In this document: piece by piece, positions 54,685 through 64,000 of the stretch
Layout of the letters: each line of letters opens with the position of its first letter
Numbering within the stretch: the first letter of the stretch is position 1
Source: Dictyobacter kobayashii
GTDB taxonomy: Bacteria > Chloroflexota > Ktedonobacteria > Ktedonobacterales > Ktedonobacteraceae
Direction of reading: 5' to 3'
Assembly: GCF_003967555.1 (NCBI RefSeq)
Contig: NZ_BIFS01000002.1
Coordinates: 2,232,001-2,296,000 of the forward strand
Length of the DNA: 64,000 nucleotides
Translations under genes and position numbers: made by a program
Notes under the pieces: generated by a model
Databases searched by the model: none
Told to the model about the DNA's origin: nothing
What the model saw: only the letters and a program-made list of their open reading frames with translations

Positions 54685-55632
54685 TTACAAGACGTTTCTT
54701 TGCTCATTTCCTACGATTTTTTGCGCTGGTAGCTCGTTCAAGATATAGTTGTGCTCATTCGCCTGGCGTAGCTTGAGCGCGCTCTGTCCAAAGGTACTTT
54801 GACAGAGATCTGAGAGATGACGGGCGCTCCCCAGGCCGCAGCGCTCCGCAATGGCGTCCAGAGGTAGATGCGTCCCTAGTAGCAGGTGGAGGGCGGCATT
54901 CAAGCGCAACTGCCGTAGATAGTAACCCGGTGTAAGGCTGGTTTCGTGTTTGAAGCGACGTGTAAAATGGAATAAACTTAATCCGACCTCCATGGCGATC
55001 TGTTTGAGTTGGATATCATCCTTGGTATAGGTGTTTCTCAATCGTGTAAGCGCTGCTGCTATAGGGGCGCTGATACCTTCAGTCGAGGGTATGATCTCTG
55101 TGGTGAAGAGTGGATGCTGTGGTTGGTGTCGGGCACGTTGAAACAGGCGCAATGTATCGATGCTAAGCAGGTGTGAGAGGAGCACGAGTAGCTGTTCTCT
55201 GGCCATACCCTGGTGCATAGCCTCTTGCACCATCCGGCGCATTGTCGCCTCTATTATTTTTGGCGCGGGCATGATGGCGACATGTGGTATTTGTTCATGT
55301 GGCAGTAGTCGTTGCCAGAGCTGGTGGATATATTGTGGAGCGAAAACCATAAAGATAAATTCAAGCTGTCCCGCTGCACGGTGGACATGGAGAATGTCCG
55401 GGCTCATCCAGATCAGGGAGCCAGGAGGGGCGGGATAACAGGTGTTGTTGATCAACACATCGGCTTTGCCCTGGCATACTAATAAGAGCATATAGACATC
55501 ATCCATATGCGATGGTGTGATGCCGTTGCATTCGGTAGGGGGACCGTAGCTGAGCAAACAATCTTGATTGTGCCAGAGCGCAATAGGTAACTTTCTCCAT
55601 ACCTCTAAATAGTCAAGTCGCTGAAACGACAC
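54685..55632 (-). CDS. AraC-family transcriptional regulator
   Basis: 315 aa. The N-terminal cupin-like sensing part (residues 1-140) includes LLVCQGKADVLINNTCYP and PGSLIWMSPDILHVH. The C-terminal double helix-turn-helix has LKQIAMEVGLSLFHFTRRFK and LDAIAERCGLGSARHLSDL. GTG start at 55632 with AGGAGAAAG. It is divergent from the LLM-class oxidoreductase, which it may control. Confidence 0.93.
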   Translation of the reverse strand: MSFQRLDYLEVWRKLPIALWHNQDCLLSYGPPTECNGITPSHMDDVYMLLLVCQGKADVLINNTCYPAPPGSLIWMSPDILHVHRAAGQLEFIFMVFAPQYIHQLWQRLLPHEQIPHVAIMPAPKIIEATMRRMVQEAMHQGMAREQLLVLLSHLLSIDTLRLFQRARHQPQHPLFTTEIIPSTEGISAPIAAALTRLRNTYTKDDIQLKQIAMEVGLSLFHFTRRFKHETSLTPGYYLRQLRLNAALHLLLGTHLPLDAIAERCGLGSARHLSDLCQSTFGQSALKLRQANEHNYILNELPAQKIVGNEQRNVL

Positions 55633-55753
55633 GGCTTTCTCCTGTTAGCTTATCTCAAGGTAGAAATAAACGAGTTGTGTGCCAATGTTATCATGCGTAT
55701 TAAATCGTATGTGTAGACTCCGACTCAACAATAATACACCATAGGAGTAAAAA

Positions 55754-56616
55754 ATGCAGATCGGTGTTACTTTTCCACAAACGGAAATCGGGGCGGACCC
55801 ACAGGTTATTCGCGATTATGCCCAGGCTGTCGAGGGTATGGGTTATCAGCATGTGCTCATTTATGATCATGTGCTGGGGGCCGATCCTACCCATCGTCCT
55901 GGCTGGACAGGTTATACCCATACTGAAATGTTTCATGAGCCCTTTGTGCTGTTTGGATATCTGGCGGCCCTGACGCAGCTTGAGCTGGTGACCGGCGTTA
56001 TTATTCTACCCCAGCGTCAGACGGCCCTGGTTGCGAAGCAGGCGGCCGAGGTCGATGTCCTGAGCGGCGGCAAATTCCGACTCGGTATTGGCGTGGGCTG
56101 GAATCCGGTGGAGTATGAAGCACTCGGCACGGATTTCAGTACCCGTGGACGCGTGGTCGAGGAGCAGATAGAGCTCTTACGACAACTATGGAGTAAGGAA
56201 GTGGTGACCTTTAAGGGGAGATATCATACCGTGACTGAGGCGGGCTTGAGTCCTTTGCCGGTGCACCGCTCGATCCCTGTATGGATAGGGGGCAGTTCTG
56301 ATAGCGCGCTCCGGCGTGCGGCCCGCATCGCCGATGGTTGGTTTCCGTTGGGCGGCCGGATGATAAGATGCGTGCCATGATGGATCGCCTGTTTGGCTAC
56401 CTGCAAGAAGCGGGTCGCGATCGCCAGACACTTGGGATCGAGGCTCGTGTCAGCGTGTCCGAAGGTGACCTGGATCAACAGGTACGCGAGACCGAGAAAT
56501 GGCGTTCCTATGGGGCAACCCATATCTCATTAAATACGATGGGAGCCCACTTTAAATCCCTGGATGAACATCTGCAGGCTCTGCGTCGTTATAAAGAAGC
56601 TGTCAAGCAACAATAG
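55754..56616 (+). CDS. LLM-class F420-dependent oxidoreductase, frameshifted
   Basis: Luciferase-like TIM-barrel. QIGVTFPQTEIGADPQVIRD, VTGVIILPQRQTALVAKQAA, GRFRLGIGVGWN-type (KFRLGIGVGWNPVEYEALG) and PVWIGGSSDSALRRAARIADGW match the F420-dependent class. The frame breaks at GGCC 56354-56357. One extra base continues as LGGPDDKMRAMMDRL to the stop at 56616. The ATG has AGGAG. It probably uses reduced F420, for which the protein at 28322 may be the reductase. Confidence 0.88.
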
Positions 56617-56635
56617 GTATGGCGCGAGGGAACAG

Positions 56636-56672
56636 AGGCGCAGGTCCAGGCTTGGATCTGCGCCTTTCTTTT
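56636..56672 (+). terminator. Terminator after the LLM-class gene
   Basis: AGGCGCAG pairs with CTGCGCCT, then TTCTTTTTT. Twenty bases after the stop codon. Confidence 0.85.
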
Positions 56673-56689
56673 TTGTCTTGTCGGACGCG

Positions 56690-58957
56690 TTAATGCTGTG
56701 TATAGGGGCGGATATCGATACTGGCCAGGCCAGCAATCTGGTTACAGAGGGTGGCTACCCCCGGCTCAGTTGTTTTTGTGGTCGGATCGGTCCAGCCAGT
56801 TGTCGAGACACTGAAATCTCCCAGCTGATCTAGCTGGTTACGCTGGTTCTGGGCCGCTAGCAGACCGGTTTTATTCATCTTGCCGAGCTGGATGACCAGT
56901 GTATGCATATTGTCGATCAAGGTATTGAATTTGGCCATATGCACATCGATATCATTGGCCAATTTTATCTGGCTATCACTGGCACCGGGAGCAGCCACGA
57001 TGCCGGCCAGGTGAAGTCTGACATGCTTGAGATGTCCATGGATATCGGTCAATTGAGTGCACTCCAGCAGCCCGATTTTGCTTTCATTGAGAATGTTTCC
57101 TTCCGGGGCCGCCGGTAAGTGACCACTGGCCTGTACCTCGCTGGCCGCACATGGACCATCCATGTAGTACAGCATGTCCGTCAATCTCTGGCGTATGACC
57201 ACTGGATCCTGCTGTTTCTTTACATCGGTTGCTTCTTTTTGTAATTGTTCTACATCATGTTGAAACCAGAAGTCGATACCATTGCGTAGTCCACGTACGT
57301 CCAGTGTATGTTCACCGGCCAGCAGGTGACGCAAATGGTCCAGCTGGCTGAAATGTTCGGCATCCTTTGTATTGGGTTGATCGGGAATATTGCCGGCGTA
57401 GCGCCATGTCCTGGTTTGTAACACCGGGCTGATGGCTTGATCGTTGGGCGCGCTTTCCGTAATTACAAAGCCGCTCATGGCCGCTAACAGGTTCTGATGG
57501 GTGGGGCTCTTATAATTAAGGGTGCCGGCCCCATTTTTGATGGTCAGGACACCTAACAGCAGCGCATCGTTCTCTGGCTGCTGCTTATCATAAAGCCATG
57601 CCCGGTAGACATTGCCTGCCGTCGGTGGGGCCACGTTTGTGACGTGTAGCATGATACCATCATTGATGGTCGGATGATTGCTATCAAGTGCGTTACCGGT
57701 ATTATAAAAGGACATCTGCCCAACGACTGTATTGGCCGAGCTGGTGGCCCCGGATGGGAATAAGGTGACAAATTTATTCAGTAGCGTGGCACCAATGACA
57801 AGAATGATCATTAATGCCACAAAGATGGGCCAGAGATTTCTCCATAGACGATTGGTAGGAGCTGCTACTGGAGCAGGGGCAGGTGCTGCTACTTGAGCCG
57901 CTACAGGCAGTGCCGCAGCTTTCTGGGTCACTCCGGTTGTTACTGCATCAGCCACCGCAACGGTTGACATGATTGTTGGCATAGAGGAGGCATCAGGTGC
58001 CTCTGGTTGTGCTGATGGTACGGGATCAGGGGGTGGCACAGGTGGCAGGCTATTACCGGTTTTAGTACGAATGCGCTCCGGGATTGGTACATGGAAGGCA
58101 TTGGCCAGGGCTACGGTCATCGAGGTGGCACTGTTGAAGCGCTCGTCGGGATTTTTGGCCATCGCATGTTTGATAATATAGTCTATATCGGTTGGCAGAT
58201 TAGGATTGATCAGGCTGGGCGGTGTGGGCTCATCCTGCATATGCTGGCGCATGATCGCATAGGCATTATCGCCTCTGAAGGGCGGGGTGCCGGTGCAGAT
58301 TTCATAGAGGATAACCCCCAGCGAATAAAGATCACTCTTGATGCTGACTTCCGTCCCCTGTACCTGCTCTGGCGCAATATATAGTGGTGTGCCCATCAAG
58401 GCACCCATTTCAGTTGGTCCCTGCGCACCGATGATTTTGACCAGGCCGAAATCACTGAGAATGGGCTCCCCCATAGGATTATGTTCAGTATTGGTGCTAT
58501 CGAGCAAAATATTTGATGGTTTAATATCGCGGTGCACGATATTTTTTCTGTGGGCATAGTCAAGTGCCTGGCTGATGGAGGCGAAGAGCTCTACAATCTC
58601 TTCAGGGGTAGGAAATTGGCTGGCGCGCGAGGTGCTATGGATATATTTATCCAGGGTGGGGCCGTTGACATATTCCATGACCAGGTAAGGTTCGCAGCCC
58701 TCTTCCTCCGGACCTGGAATATGTAAGTCAAAAACCTGTACAATATTTGGATGGTGTAGTTGGGCAATCGCCTGCCCTTCGTTAATGAAACGAGTCATCA
58801 AACCAGGGGCGACATGCCTGAGGTCCGCGTGAAGGATTTTAACGGCTACAAAACGGCGCAATTCAGGGTGGAGCGCTTTCCAGACCTGAGCCATTCCGCC
58901 AGTGCCAATTGGCTCCAGTAGTTCATATTTTCCAAAACAATTTGGCTCTTTGTTCAT
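56690..58957 (-). CDS. PknB-type Ser/Thr kinase with anti-sigma-K-like extracellular domain
   Basis: 755 aa. Kinase domain residues about 10-270: glycine loop GTGGMAQVWK, Lys in VAVKIL, catalytic HRDIKPSNIL near 142, DFGLVK near 168. A Pro/Ala-rich linker precedes a single membrane segment at about 374-394 (LWPIFVALMIILVIGATLL). The outside part begins with a segment (VYRAWLYDKQQPENDALLLG) reminiscent of RskA-type anti-sigma-K domains, then a helical region with conserved-looking Cys and ends in a helical bundle. It should sense an outside signal and phosphorylate cytoplasmic targets. GGAAGG precedes the ATG. Confidence 0.9.
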   Translation of the reverse strand: MNKEPNCFGKYELLEPIGTGGMAQVWKALHPELRRFVAVKILHADLRHVAPGLMTRFINEGQAIAQLHHPNIVQVFDLHIPGPEEEGCEPYLVMEYVNGPTLDKYIHSTSRASQFPTPEEIVELFASISQALDYAHRKNIVHRDIKPSNILLDSTNTEHNPMGEPILSDFGLVKIIGAQGPTEMGALMGTPLYIAPEQVQGTEVSIKSDLYSLGVILYEICTGTPPFRGDNAYAIMRQHMQDEPTPPSLINPNLPTDIDYIIKHAMAKNPDERFNSATSMTVALANAFHVPIPERIRTKTGNSLPPVPPPDPVPSAQPEAPDASSMPTIMSTVAVADAVTTGVTQKAAALPVAAQVAAPAPAPVAAPTNRLWRNLWPIFVALMIILVIGATLLNKFVTLFPSGATSSANTVVGQMSFYNTGNALDSNHPTINDGIMLHVTNVAPPTAGNVYRAWLYDKQQPENDALLLGVLTIKNGAGTLNYKSPTHQNLLAAMSGFVITESAPNDQAISPVLQTRTWRYAGNIPDQPNTKDAEHFSQLDHLRHLLAGEHTLDVRGLRNGIDFWFQHDVEQLQKEATDVKKQQDPVVIRQRLTDMLYYMDGPCAASEVQASGHLPAAPEGNILNESKIGLLECTQLTDIHGHLKHVRLHLAGIVAAPGASDSQIKLANDIDVHMAKFNTLIDNMHTLVIQLGKMNKTGLLAAQNQRNQLDQLGDFSVSTTGWTDPTTKTTEPGVATLCNQIAGLASIDIRPYTQH

Positions 58958-59075
58958 CTAAGAACCTTCCTTAGGCTGACAGAATGCAGTGCACTTTGTG
59001 ATGTAAAACAAGCAATTTGCACCACTTTATCATACACGCTGGCAAATAACATGTCAAAGCAGCAGAAAAAATGTC

Positions 59076-59223
59076 CATGGCTTTTTACTGTTTGTCCAGA
59101 GATCGCAGGCAAGCGATACGATGTCCATTATTTCAAGGGTAGAGAGTGTGTGGTCGGCGGCCGCCGACCACACACTCTCTACCCGGCGCCGCAGGCGCCG
59201 AAGAGAAACATGAAAAAGCCCTG
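59076..59223. repeat. Composite palindromic intergenic element, copy 3
   Basis: Outer repeat CATGGCTTTTTACTGTTT / AAACATGAAAAAGCCCTG (imperfect). The conserved box AAGCGATACGATGTCCATT is present, as in copy 1. Inner palindrome at 59137-59184 is perfect over 48 bases with tip GGCGGCCGCC, and mini-hairpin GGCGCC-GCA-GGCGCC follows at 59185-59199. It lies upstream of the kinase gene; no gene is seen in 58958-59403. Confidence 0.88.
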
Positions 59224-59298
59224 AAAAAATGTCTGGTCTCTAAATAGCTTTTTCTTTATAGACGTTTAAGGGGCAAGACTTTGGCTGATATATGTAAA

Positions 59299-59362
59299 AA
59301 TGAATATAAAAGTGAAAAAGTTGCAGCTACCCAACTGCAACTTTTTCACTTTTATATTCATT
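59299..59362. terminator. 64-bp palindrome, probable LuxR-gene terminator
   Basis: 28-base perfect arms beginning AATGAATATAAAAGTGAAAA around CTACCCAA. It lies 42 bp downstream of the regulator's stop on the minus strand. AT-rich arms fit a bidirectional terminator, but the length is unusual. Confidence 0.65.
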
Positions 59363-59403
59363 AAGTTAGACGTTATGAGGTATAAATTTTGGGCCATGCC
59401 TGG

Positions 59404-61259
59404 CTATAGCAGGGCGAGGGCGATAGATTTAGCCATAGCCTGGCCACGACTTTGTACACCCAGCTTACTGCAAATGTTAAAGACATGTTTTTTGACTGTA
59501 CCTTCGCTAATAACCAGGCTCTGCGCGATCTCTCGGTTGGAGGCTCCACTGACCAGGAGCTGTAGTACTTCCTGTTCGCGCCTGGTGAGCGGCTCTAAAA
59601 GCTCCTTTGTTGGCTGCTCCTCTGGTGGTGTAGGCGTTGGAATTGATAATCTGACTGGCTCCTGTTTCACGGCCGAGATGGCATGCATATTCATTTTAAC
59701 CTGCTGGAATGTATGACCCAGCTGTTGGCGCCCGACCGCCACTTGTTCGGCTGTCTGTAAAACGAGCAAGCGATGGGTCGTCTGCGCATCCTCAGCCTGT
59801 GTGGCGTGGTAGATAGCTGTCTCCAACTGACCTTGTTGTTCATGCCATTGGCTGGCTCGCTGGTGGAGTTGCTGCAGCTGGTGCGGGTAAGTATGCTGCA
59901 AAAGGTGCTGTAGCGTCTCCTGTAAAAGTTGCGGATAGCTATACCAGTGGCCGGGTTGCTCTGATACAGACAGGCAGAGATTGGCGCGCTCCAATTGTTC
60001 CAGCAGGCTCTGGCTGTCGCTGGCCTGGCGGATCTCATCGCAGAGCGCGCTATTTAAGCGGTTGATGATTGAGGTTTGCAGCAAGAATTGTTGTAGCTCT
60101 GGTGTCTGCTGTTGAAAGACCTCCTCGACCAGGTAATCCCTGATGTAGCGATTATGATTGAGGTAGATGTCGACATGCTGCTTATCTTGCATCGAGAGCG
60201 AGGCCAGTTGTAGGCCAGCTACCCAGCCCTCGGTACGGGCGGTCAAGGCCGCGCATTCGTTCGCATCCAGTACGATATCCTGTGTCCTTTTGAAGAATGC
60301 ATCCGTCTCTTCCAGGCTGAAACGTAGCTGCTGGCTACGTATCTCGGTCAAGGCTCCCTGTACCCGCAGGCGCGCCAGTGGTAGTGGTGGACTGGTTCGG
60401 CTGGCAATGACCACATGCAGACGCGCGGGCAGATGATCCAGAAAAAAGCTGAACGTTTGCTGGATAGTGCTGTCCTGGATCGCTTGATAATTATCGAGTA
60501 GCAGGATGATATCACCTGTCAATTGCTGGCAGGCGTTCAAGAATGTTTTGAGTACGGTATGGATGGTGTGGTCTTCCACGTTGCGCAGTAGCGCCAATGC
60601 CTGGTCGGCGATGCCCTGGTGCTGGATGTTCAATGCTGTCAGGATATGGCTCCAGAAAGTACGCGGATCATTATCATGGCTATCGAGCGAGATCCAGGCG
60701 GAGGACCAGCCAGGGATCTGCAGCTTGCCGCACCAGTCGCTGAGCAGGGTTGTTTTGCCCCAGCCAGCAGGAGCCGTGATGAGCACAAGCTTACCTCTGA
60801 CTCCGCTGGTGAGGTATTTAAACAACTGCGGCCGTTCGATTGGTTCTATGGTAGCAGTTGGTAACGTAAATTTTTCGTTCAGGATGACGTGTGAGCTCTG
60901 CGGTTGGCTGCCGGGTTTGCGATATTGAGAAGCTGCTGCCTGCTCAGCCCTGGCCGATAGCGTTGTGGCGGCCTGCGTCAGGCGAGCCATGCTCATCTCT
61001 GCTGGCCGACCCAGGTAGGTTTTATGCATATGGCCGTCTCGTTTACGATAGGCATACCAGTACCAACCATTGCGTTGTCGCTCATGGCGCGCGGTAAAGC
61101 TTCCACTGTGATGTTTAAAGGCAAACGATGTATGCTGCTCACTTACCAACCAGGCATACCAATCGCTGGAGCCTACATGGATGATGGGGCATCATTTCCC
61201 ATCTGACCAGGCAACCATAAGTATTCGTCGACAACGACCGGAATGACGTTACGAGTCAT
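59404..61259 (-). CDS. MalT/LuxR-type ATP-dependent regulator, frameshifted near N terminus
   Basis: About 618 aa after repair. The N-terminal module (SSDWYAWLVSEQHTSFAFK...GWYWYAYRKRDGHMHKTYLG) is characteristic, from memory, of Ktedonobacterial LuxR proteins. Next comes a STAND ATPase (LITAPAGWGKTTLLSDW; LLLDNYQAI) and a C-terminal LuxR helix-turn-helix (LTRREQEVLQLLVSGASNRE). ATG at 61259 reads MTRNVIPVVVDEYLWLPGQ and stops early. One extra C at 61196-61199 joins NDAP to IIHVGSSDWYAW. As sequenced only a TTG at 61149 remains. The TPR part is short compared with other MalT proteins. Confidence 0.88.
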
Positions 61260-61433
61260 GGTATACGAACCTCTCTCTGCCTTTTTCTTCATTGAAATAA
61301 AAGTGCGTATCCATGACTGTACCTGATTTCAGACTGGATTACATCAGCGAAAGCGTGTATTTTCTGGCTGAGGTTATATTTAACTACCATTTTTTGTCCA
61401 CGCCAAATAGCTTAGATATGGGATAGCCGGCTA

Positions 61434-64000
61434 TCAGTCGAGATGGTGCTCGATGACATAGCGCGTGGCGGCACTGCGACTGTTCAGGCCTAGTTTATTG
61501 TAGATGGCGCTGAGATGGGTCTGGATTGTACGTGGGCTGACCACCAATCTTTTGGCGATCTGACCATTAGTGAAGCCTTGCGCGACGAGCTTGAGGACCT
61601 CTTTTTCGCGCCTGGTCAGCATTGATGCACTCTCATCATGCTCCTCCTCTGCCATTGTCCTGGATCTGGTTGGGGATGCTAATTGTGGCTGTTCTGGCAG
61701 TGCCAGGATCTGTTCTGGCGTCTGTGCATAGCCAGTGCGCCAATTGGCGGAGAAGCGCTCGGTACCCAGTTGTTGACGTGCCATCAGTAATGCTTCTTGA
61801 TATGTAGCTCGCTCGATAGGAGGAATGGGGGCGCCAATCTTCTCACGCATGGCGGCTGCGGCCCCCCATAGCTGCGCGGCCCGTTCGGCCTGCTCCTGGC
61901 GCACGACAATCTCACCCAGGCGTTCCAGGCAAGAGGGGATAAACCAGCGGTCACCAACACGCATGCAGAGCGATAAGCTCTCCTCGATCAGCGTCTGGGC
62001 TTTGCCGATGGCCCCTTGATAGATAGCCAGTAGTCCGAGATCGGCCAGTATATAGGCCCGGCTGGAGCCGCTGCGCATATCGATATTCAGGGTCAGGCAC
62101 TCCTGAAGCAGATTCTCTGCCTGTCCATAGTTATGTTCGTTGAGGGCCAGCAACCCCATCACATGCATCGCCTCGGCGATATAGCGCAGGTCCCCGATCT
62201 CCCTGGCTACGACCATGCTCTCTTCGATCAAATTGCGTGCCTGCCAATGGTTACCCTGATTTAAACTGATCAGGCCCAATTGGGTCAGGCGTGAAGAGAG
62301 GGTCCAGCGATCACCATTGGCTCTGGTCAGGACCAGGCTCTCTTCCATGACTGTGTGGGCCGCCGCATAATTGCCTTGATGCGCCTCCAGATGGCCTTGC
62401 ATGTTGAGCACGGCCGCGATCATGACGCGGTTATTTAGCTGCTTGAATAAGGTCAGACTCTTTTCCAGCGCTTGCTGGGCATCGGAAAAGTTGCCCTGAG
62501 AGAACTCGATGCAGCCGAGGGTGAATAATTTGGTGGCGATACCCTCATTATTGCCGGTTTCGCGAAAGATGGTGATGCTCTCTTCCAACAAGATATTGGT
62601 TGGGACATACTCCTGTTCGTGAAGAATCGTGCTATCGGTCCGGGCTGCCAGATAATGGGCGAGCGTGTGTTTGCTGCCTAACTCTCGGGAAACGGCCAGG
62701 CATTCTTCTAGCAATGAATGCGCGGTACTATAGTTGCCCTGGTAGAGGGTCACGATGGCCAGTGGTAGTAGGGCCAGGGCGATGCCAACCCGATCATTGA
62801 TCTGACGGTGCAGGCTCAGACATTCGCGCAGCAATGTGTTGGCGCGCACATAATTGCCTTGATGGGCCGCGAGCTGGCCCAGGCCATCGAGGCAATAGGC
62901 GATGGTGCGGGTGTCGCCAAGTTGTTGGGCGATGGCCAGCCTCTCCTCAATAAGTGTCTGCGCCTCATGTAGAAAGCCAAGGGCAAAGGCTTCATCGGCC
63001 AGGGAGGCCAGTGCATCCGTGATGCCGTAGAGATCCTTTTGCGCGCGCGCCAGGGTCAGACTCTTCTCATACAGTGCATGGGCCTCAGAGGGAGCACTGC
63101 GCGCAAAGGTTGTGCCTAGTTTATTTAGTGTCGCTACGATACCTGCTTGATCCCCAAGCTCTTCAAAGAGGGCCAGACACCGTTCCCAGAGTTCGATGCT
63201 GCGTGTATAGTGGCCCTGACTATCGGCCAGGGTGGCACAGGCAAAGCAGGCATGAGCCTGGATTGCAACGGCGATCTCAGTGCCAGCGCCCTGCTCAAGT
63301 GCTTGTTCCGCCAGCTGATAGCCTTCGCGCTGACGATTACGGATCAACCAGTAGCGCCAGAGGGCGCTGCAGAAACGCAATGCCTGTTCGTGACTGGCGG
63401 GATTATGTTGTTCTAGTAGCCAGCGTAAGGCGGCCCTGAGATTATCATAATCCTGTTCTAAGCGATTTAACCATTCGGCCTGCGTGGCCTGGCGCAGTTG
63501 AGGCTTCGCTAACTCTGCCTGCGCCAGATAATGGAGCGCGTGAGCCTGGTATGCACTGTCAGCCTCTCCTGCCGCCACGAGGCAATCCTGTCCATACTCA
63601 CGCACAGTTTCTAACATACTCAAGCGCAGCTCGCCATTGGATTGTTCGCTTTGTTGCAGCAGGCTTTTGTCGATTAGGGAACTGATAATATCGAATGTAC
63701 TGATATTGTCTGTCGCATCGACTGAATGAAGAGTCGGGCAGACATCTTCGGCAGCTTCCAGGGTGCAGCCACGCACAAAAACGGCCAGGTGGCGAAAGAT
63801 TTTTTGTTCGTTGGCGTCCAGCAAGTCATAACTCCAGGCCAGGGTGGCGCGCAACGTCTGCTGGCGTGGTGGCAGGTCTCGCGCTCCACTGGTCAGAACT
63901 TGTAATCGATGTTCCAGCCGGTTCAGGAGCATTGAGGGTGAGAGGTGTTTGATGCGTGCCGCCGCCAGCTCGATGGCCAGGGGAAGCCCATCGAGGCGCA
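61434..64000 (-). CDS. LuxR-family regulator with NB-ARC-like ATPase and TPR repeats, partial
   Basis: C-terminal part of a large regulator; the 5' end lies beyond the window. At the edge is the end of an NB-ARC/AAA-type ATPase (RLDGLPLAIELAAARIKHL), followed by a winged-helix part (LRATLAWSYDLLDANEQKIF). More than ten TPR-like units of about 40 residues come next (QGNYSTAHSLLEECLAVSRE type), then the LuxR helix-turn-helix MLTRREKEVLKLVAQGFTNG. It would bind an effector through the TPR array and activate transcription on ATP binding. Upstream and downstream neighbours suggest a regulator cluster. Confidence 0.92.
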   Translation of the reverse strand, partial: RLDGLPLAIELAAARIKHLSPSMLLNRLEHRLQVLTSGARDLPPRQQTLRATLAWSYDLLDANEQKIFRHLAVFVRGCTLEAAEDVCPTLHSVDATDNISTFDIISSLIDKSLLQQSEQSNGELRLSMLETVREYGQDCLVAAGEADSAYQAHALHYLAQAELAKPQLRQATQAEWLNRLEQDYDNLRAALRWLLEQHNPASHEQALRFCSALWRYWLIRNRQREGYQLAEQALEQGAGTEIAVAIQAHACFACATLADSQGHYTRSIELWERCLALFEELGDQAGIVATLNKLGTTFARSAPSEAHALYEKSLTLARAQKDLYGITDALASLADEAFALGFLHEAQTLIEERLAIAQQLGDTRTIAYCLDGLGQLAAHQGNYVRANTLLRECLSLHRQINDRVGIALALLPLAIVTLYQGNYSTAHSLLEECLAVSRELGSKHTLAHYLAARTDSTILHEQEYVPTNILLEESITIFRETGNNEGIATKLFTLGCIEFSQGNFSDAQQALEKSLTLFKQLNNRVMIAAVLNMQGHLEAHQGNYAAAHTVMEESLVLTRANGDRWTLSSRLTQLGLISLNQGNHWQARNLIEESMVVAREIGDLRYIAEAMHVMGLLALNEHNYGQAENLLQECLTLNIDMRSGSSRAYILADLGLLAIYQGAIGKAQTLIEESLSLCMRVGDRWFIPSCLERLGEIVVRQEQAERAAQLWGAAAAMREKIGAPIPPIERATYQEALLMARQQLGTERFSANWRTGYAQTPEQILALPEQPQLASPTRSRTMAEEEHDESASMLTRREKEVLKLVAQGFTNGQIAKRLVVSPRTIQTHLSAIYNKLGLNSRSAATRYVIEHHLD

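Noticed and set aside
1..64000. CRISPR array, tRNA, rRNA or transposase genes
   Set aside because: No spaced direct repeats of CRISPR type, no tRNA or rRNA signature and no transposase motif were seen on reading both strands; a covariance-model search would be decisive.

Overview
The window looks like chromosomal DNA of a heterotrophic, multicellular-type Chloroflexota bacterium, most likely order Ktedonobacterales. This is inferred from gene content, not from a marker gene: large MalT/LuxR-type ATPase regulators with the lineage-typical N-terminal domain (59404-61259, 61434-64000), a PknB-type kinase, NACHT/STAND ATPases, F420-type oxidoreductases, SH3-YkuD L,D-transpeptidases, and mid-range GC. 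I see no rRNA, tRNA, CRISPR array or transposase.

Layout. 1-5200: a small unknown gene, a 96-bp tandem repeat array, a zinc-type quinone oxidoreductase, a coiled-coil protein and a GH127 arabinofuranosidase. 5200-12200: L,D-transpeptidase, cytochrome P450, membrane protein, cupin, Uma2-like protein, redoxin and a phosphotransferase. 12200-25000 is the accessory core: a membrane NACHT-HEAT protein; a radical-SAM/SPASM maturase resembling GrrM/OscB preceded by a secretory-looking Arg/Asp/Asn repeat protein with an aromatic tail (candidate RiPP precursor); a roughly 1,690-residue beta-propeller/HEAT/ATPase protein; and a divergent second ATPase. 25100-35900: SDR, a QueG-like/SCP2 fusion with its MarR regulator, an F420-type NADP oxidoreductase, nitroreductase, GNAT, dienelactone hydrolase, a second L,D-transpeptidase, metallo-beta-lactamase-fold hydrolase and a methyltransferase. 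36100-44100: multicopper oxidase, GIY-YIG protein, PIG-V-like mannosyltransferase, second P450, threonine synthase, membrane protein and a Gfo/Idh dehydrogenase. 44200-56600: sugar kinase, serine hydrolase, BKACE-type enzyme, ATP-grasp-like protein, nucleoside hydrolase, TPR protein, 2-hydroxyacid dehydrogenase, alpha/beta hydrolase, AraC regulator and an LLM-class oxidoreductase. 56700-64000: PknB kinase with an anti-sigma-K-like sensor and two LuxR-type regulators.

Most genes are monocistronic with strong Shine-Dalgarno sites, and many intergenic gaps hold long perfect palindromes. Three elements (2986-3159, 28030-28177, 59076-59223) share a conserved outer inverted repeat, a variable inner palindrome and a GCGCC-GCA-GGCGC mini-hairpin; they form a family not explained by the genes. 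MarR-type operators (27485, 27968, 33689) tie the QueG-like/SCP2 gene, its MarR gene and the MBL-fold gene into a small predicted regulon.

Caution on sequence quality: at least ten genes are interrupted, eleven times in all, by what is each time a single missing base, usually in a short homopolymer. In every case adding one base restores a conserved protein. This pattern looks like systematic deletion error (or, less likely, biological slippage), so I describe those genes as frameshifted CDS rather than decayed genes.
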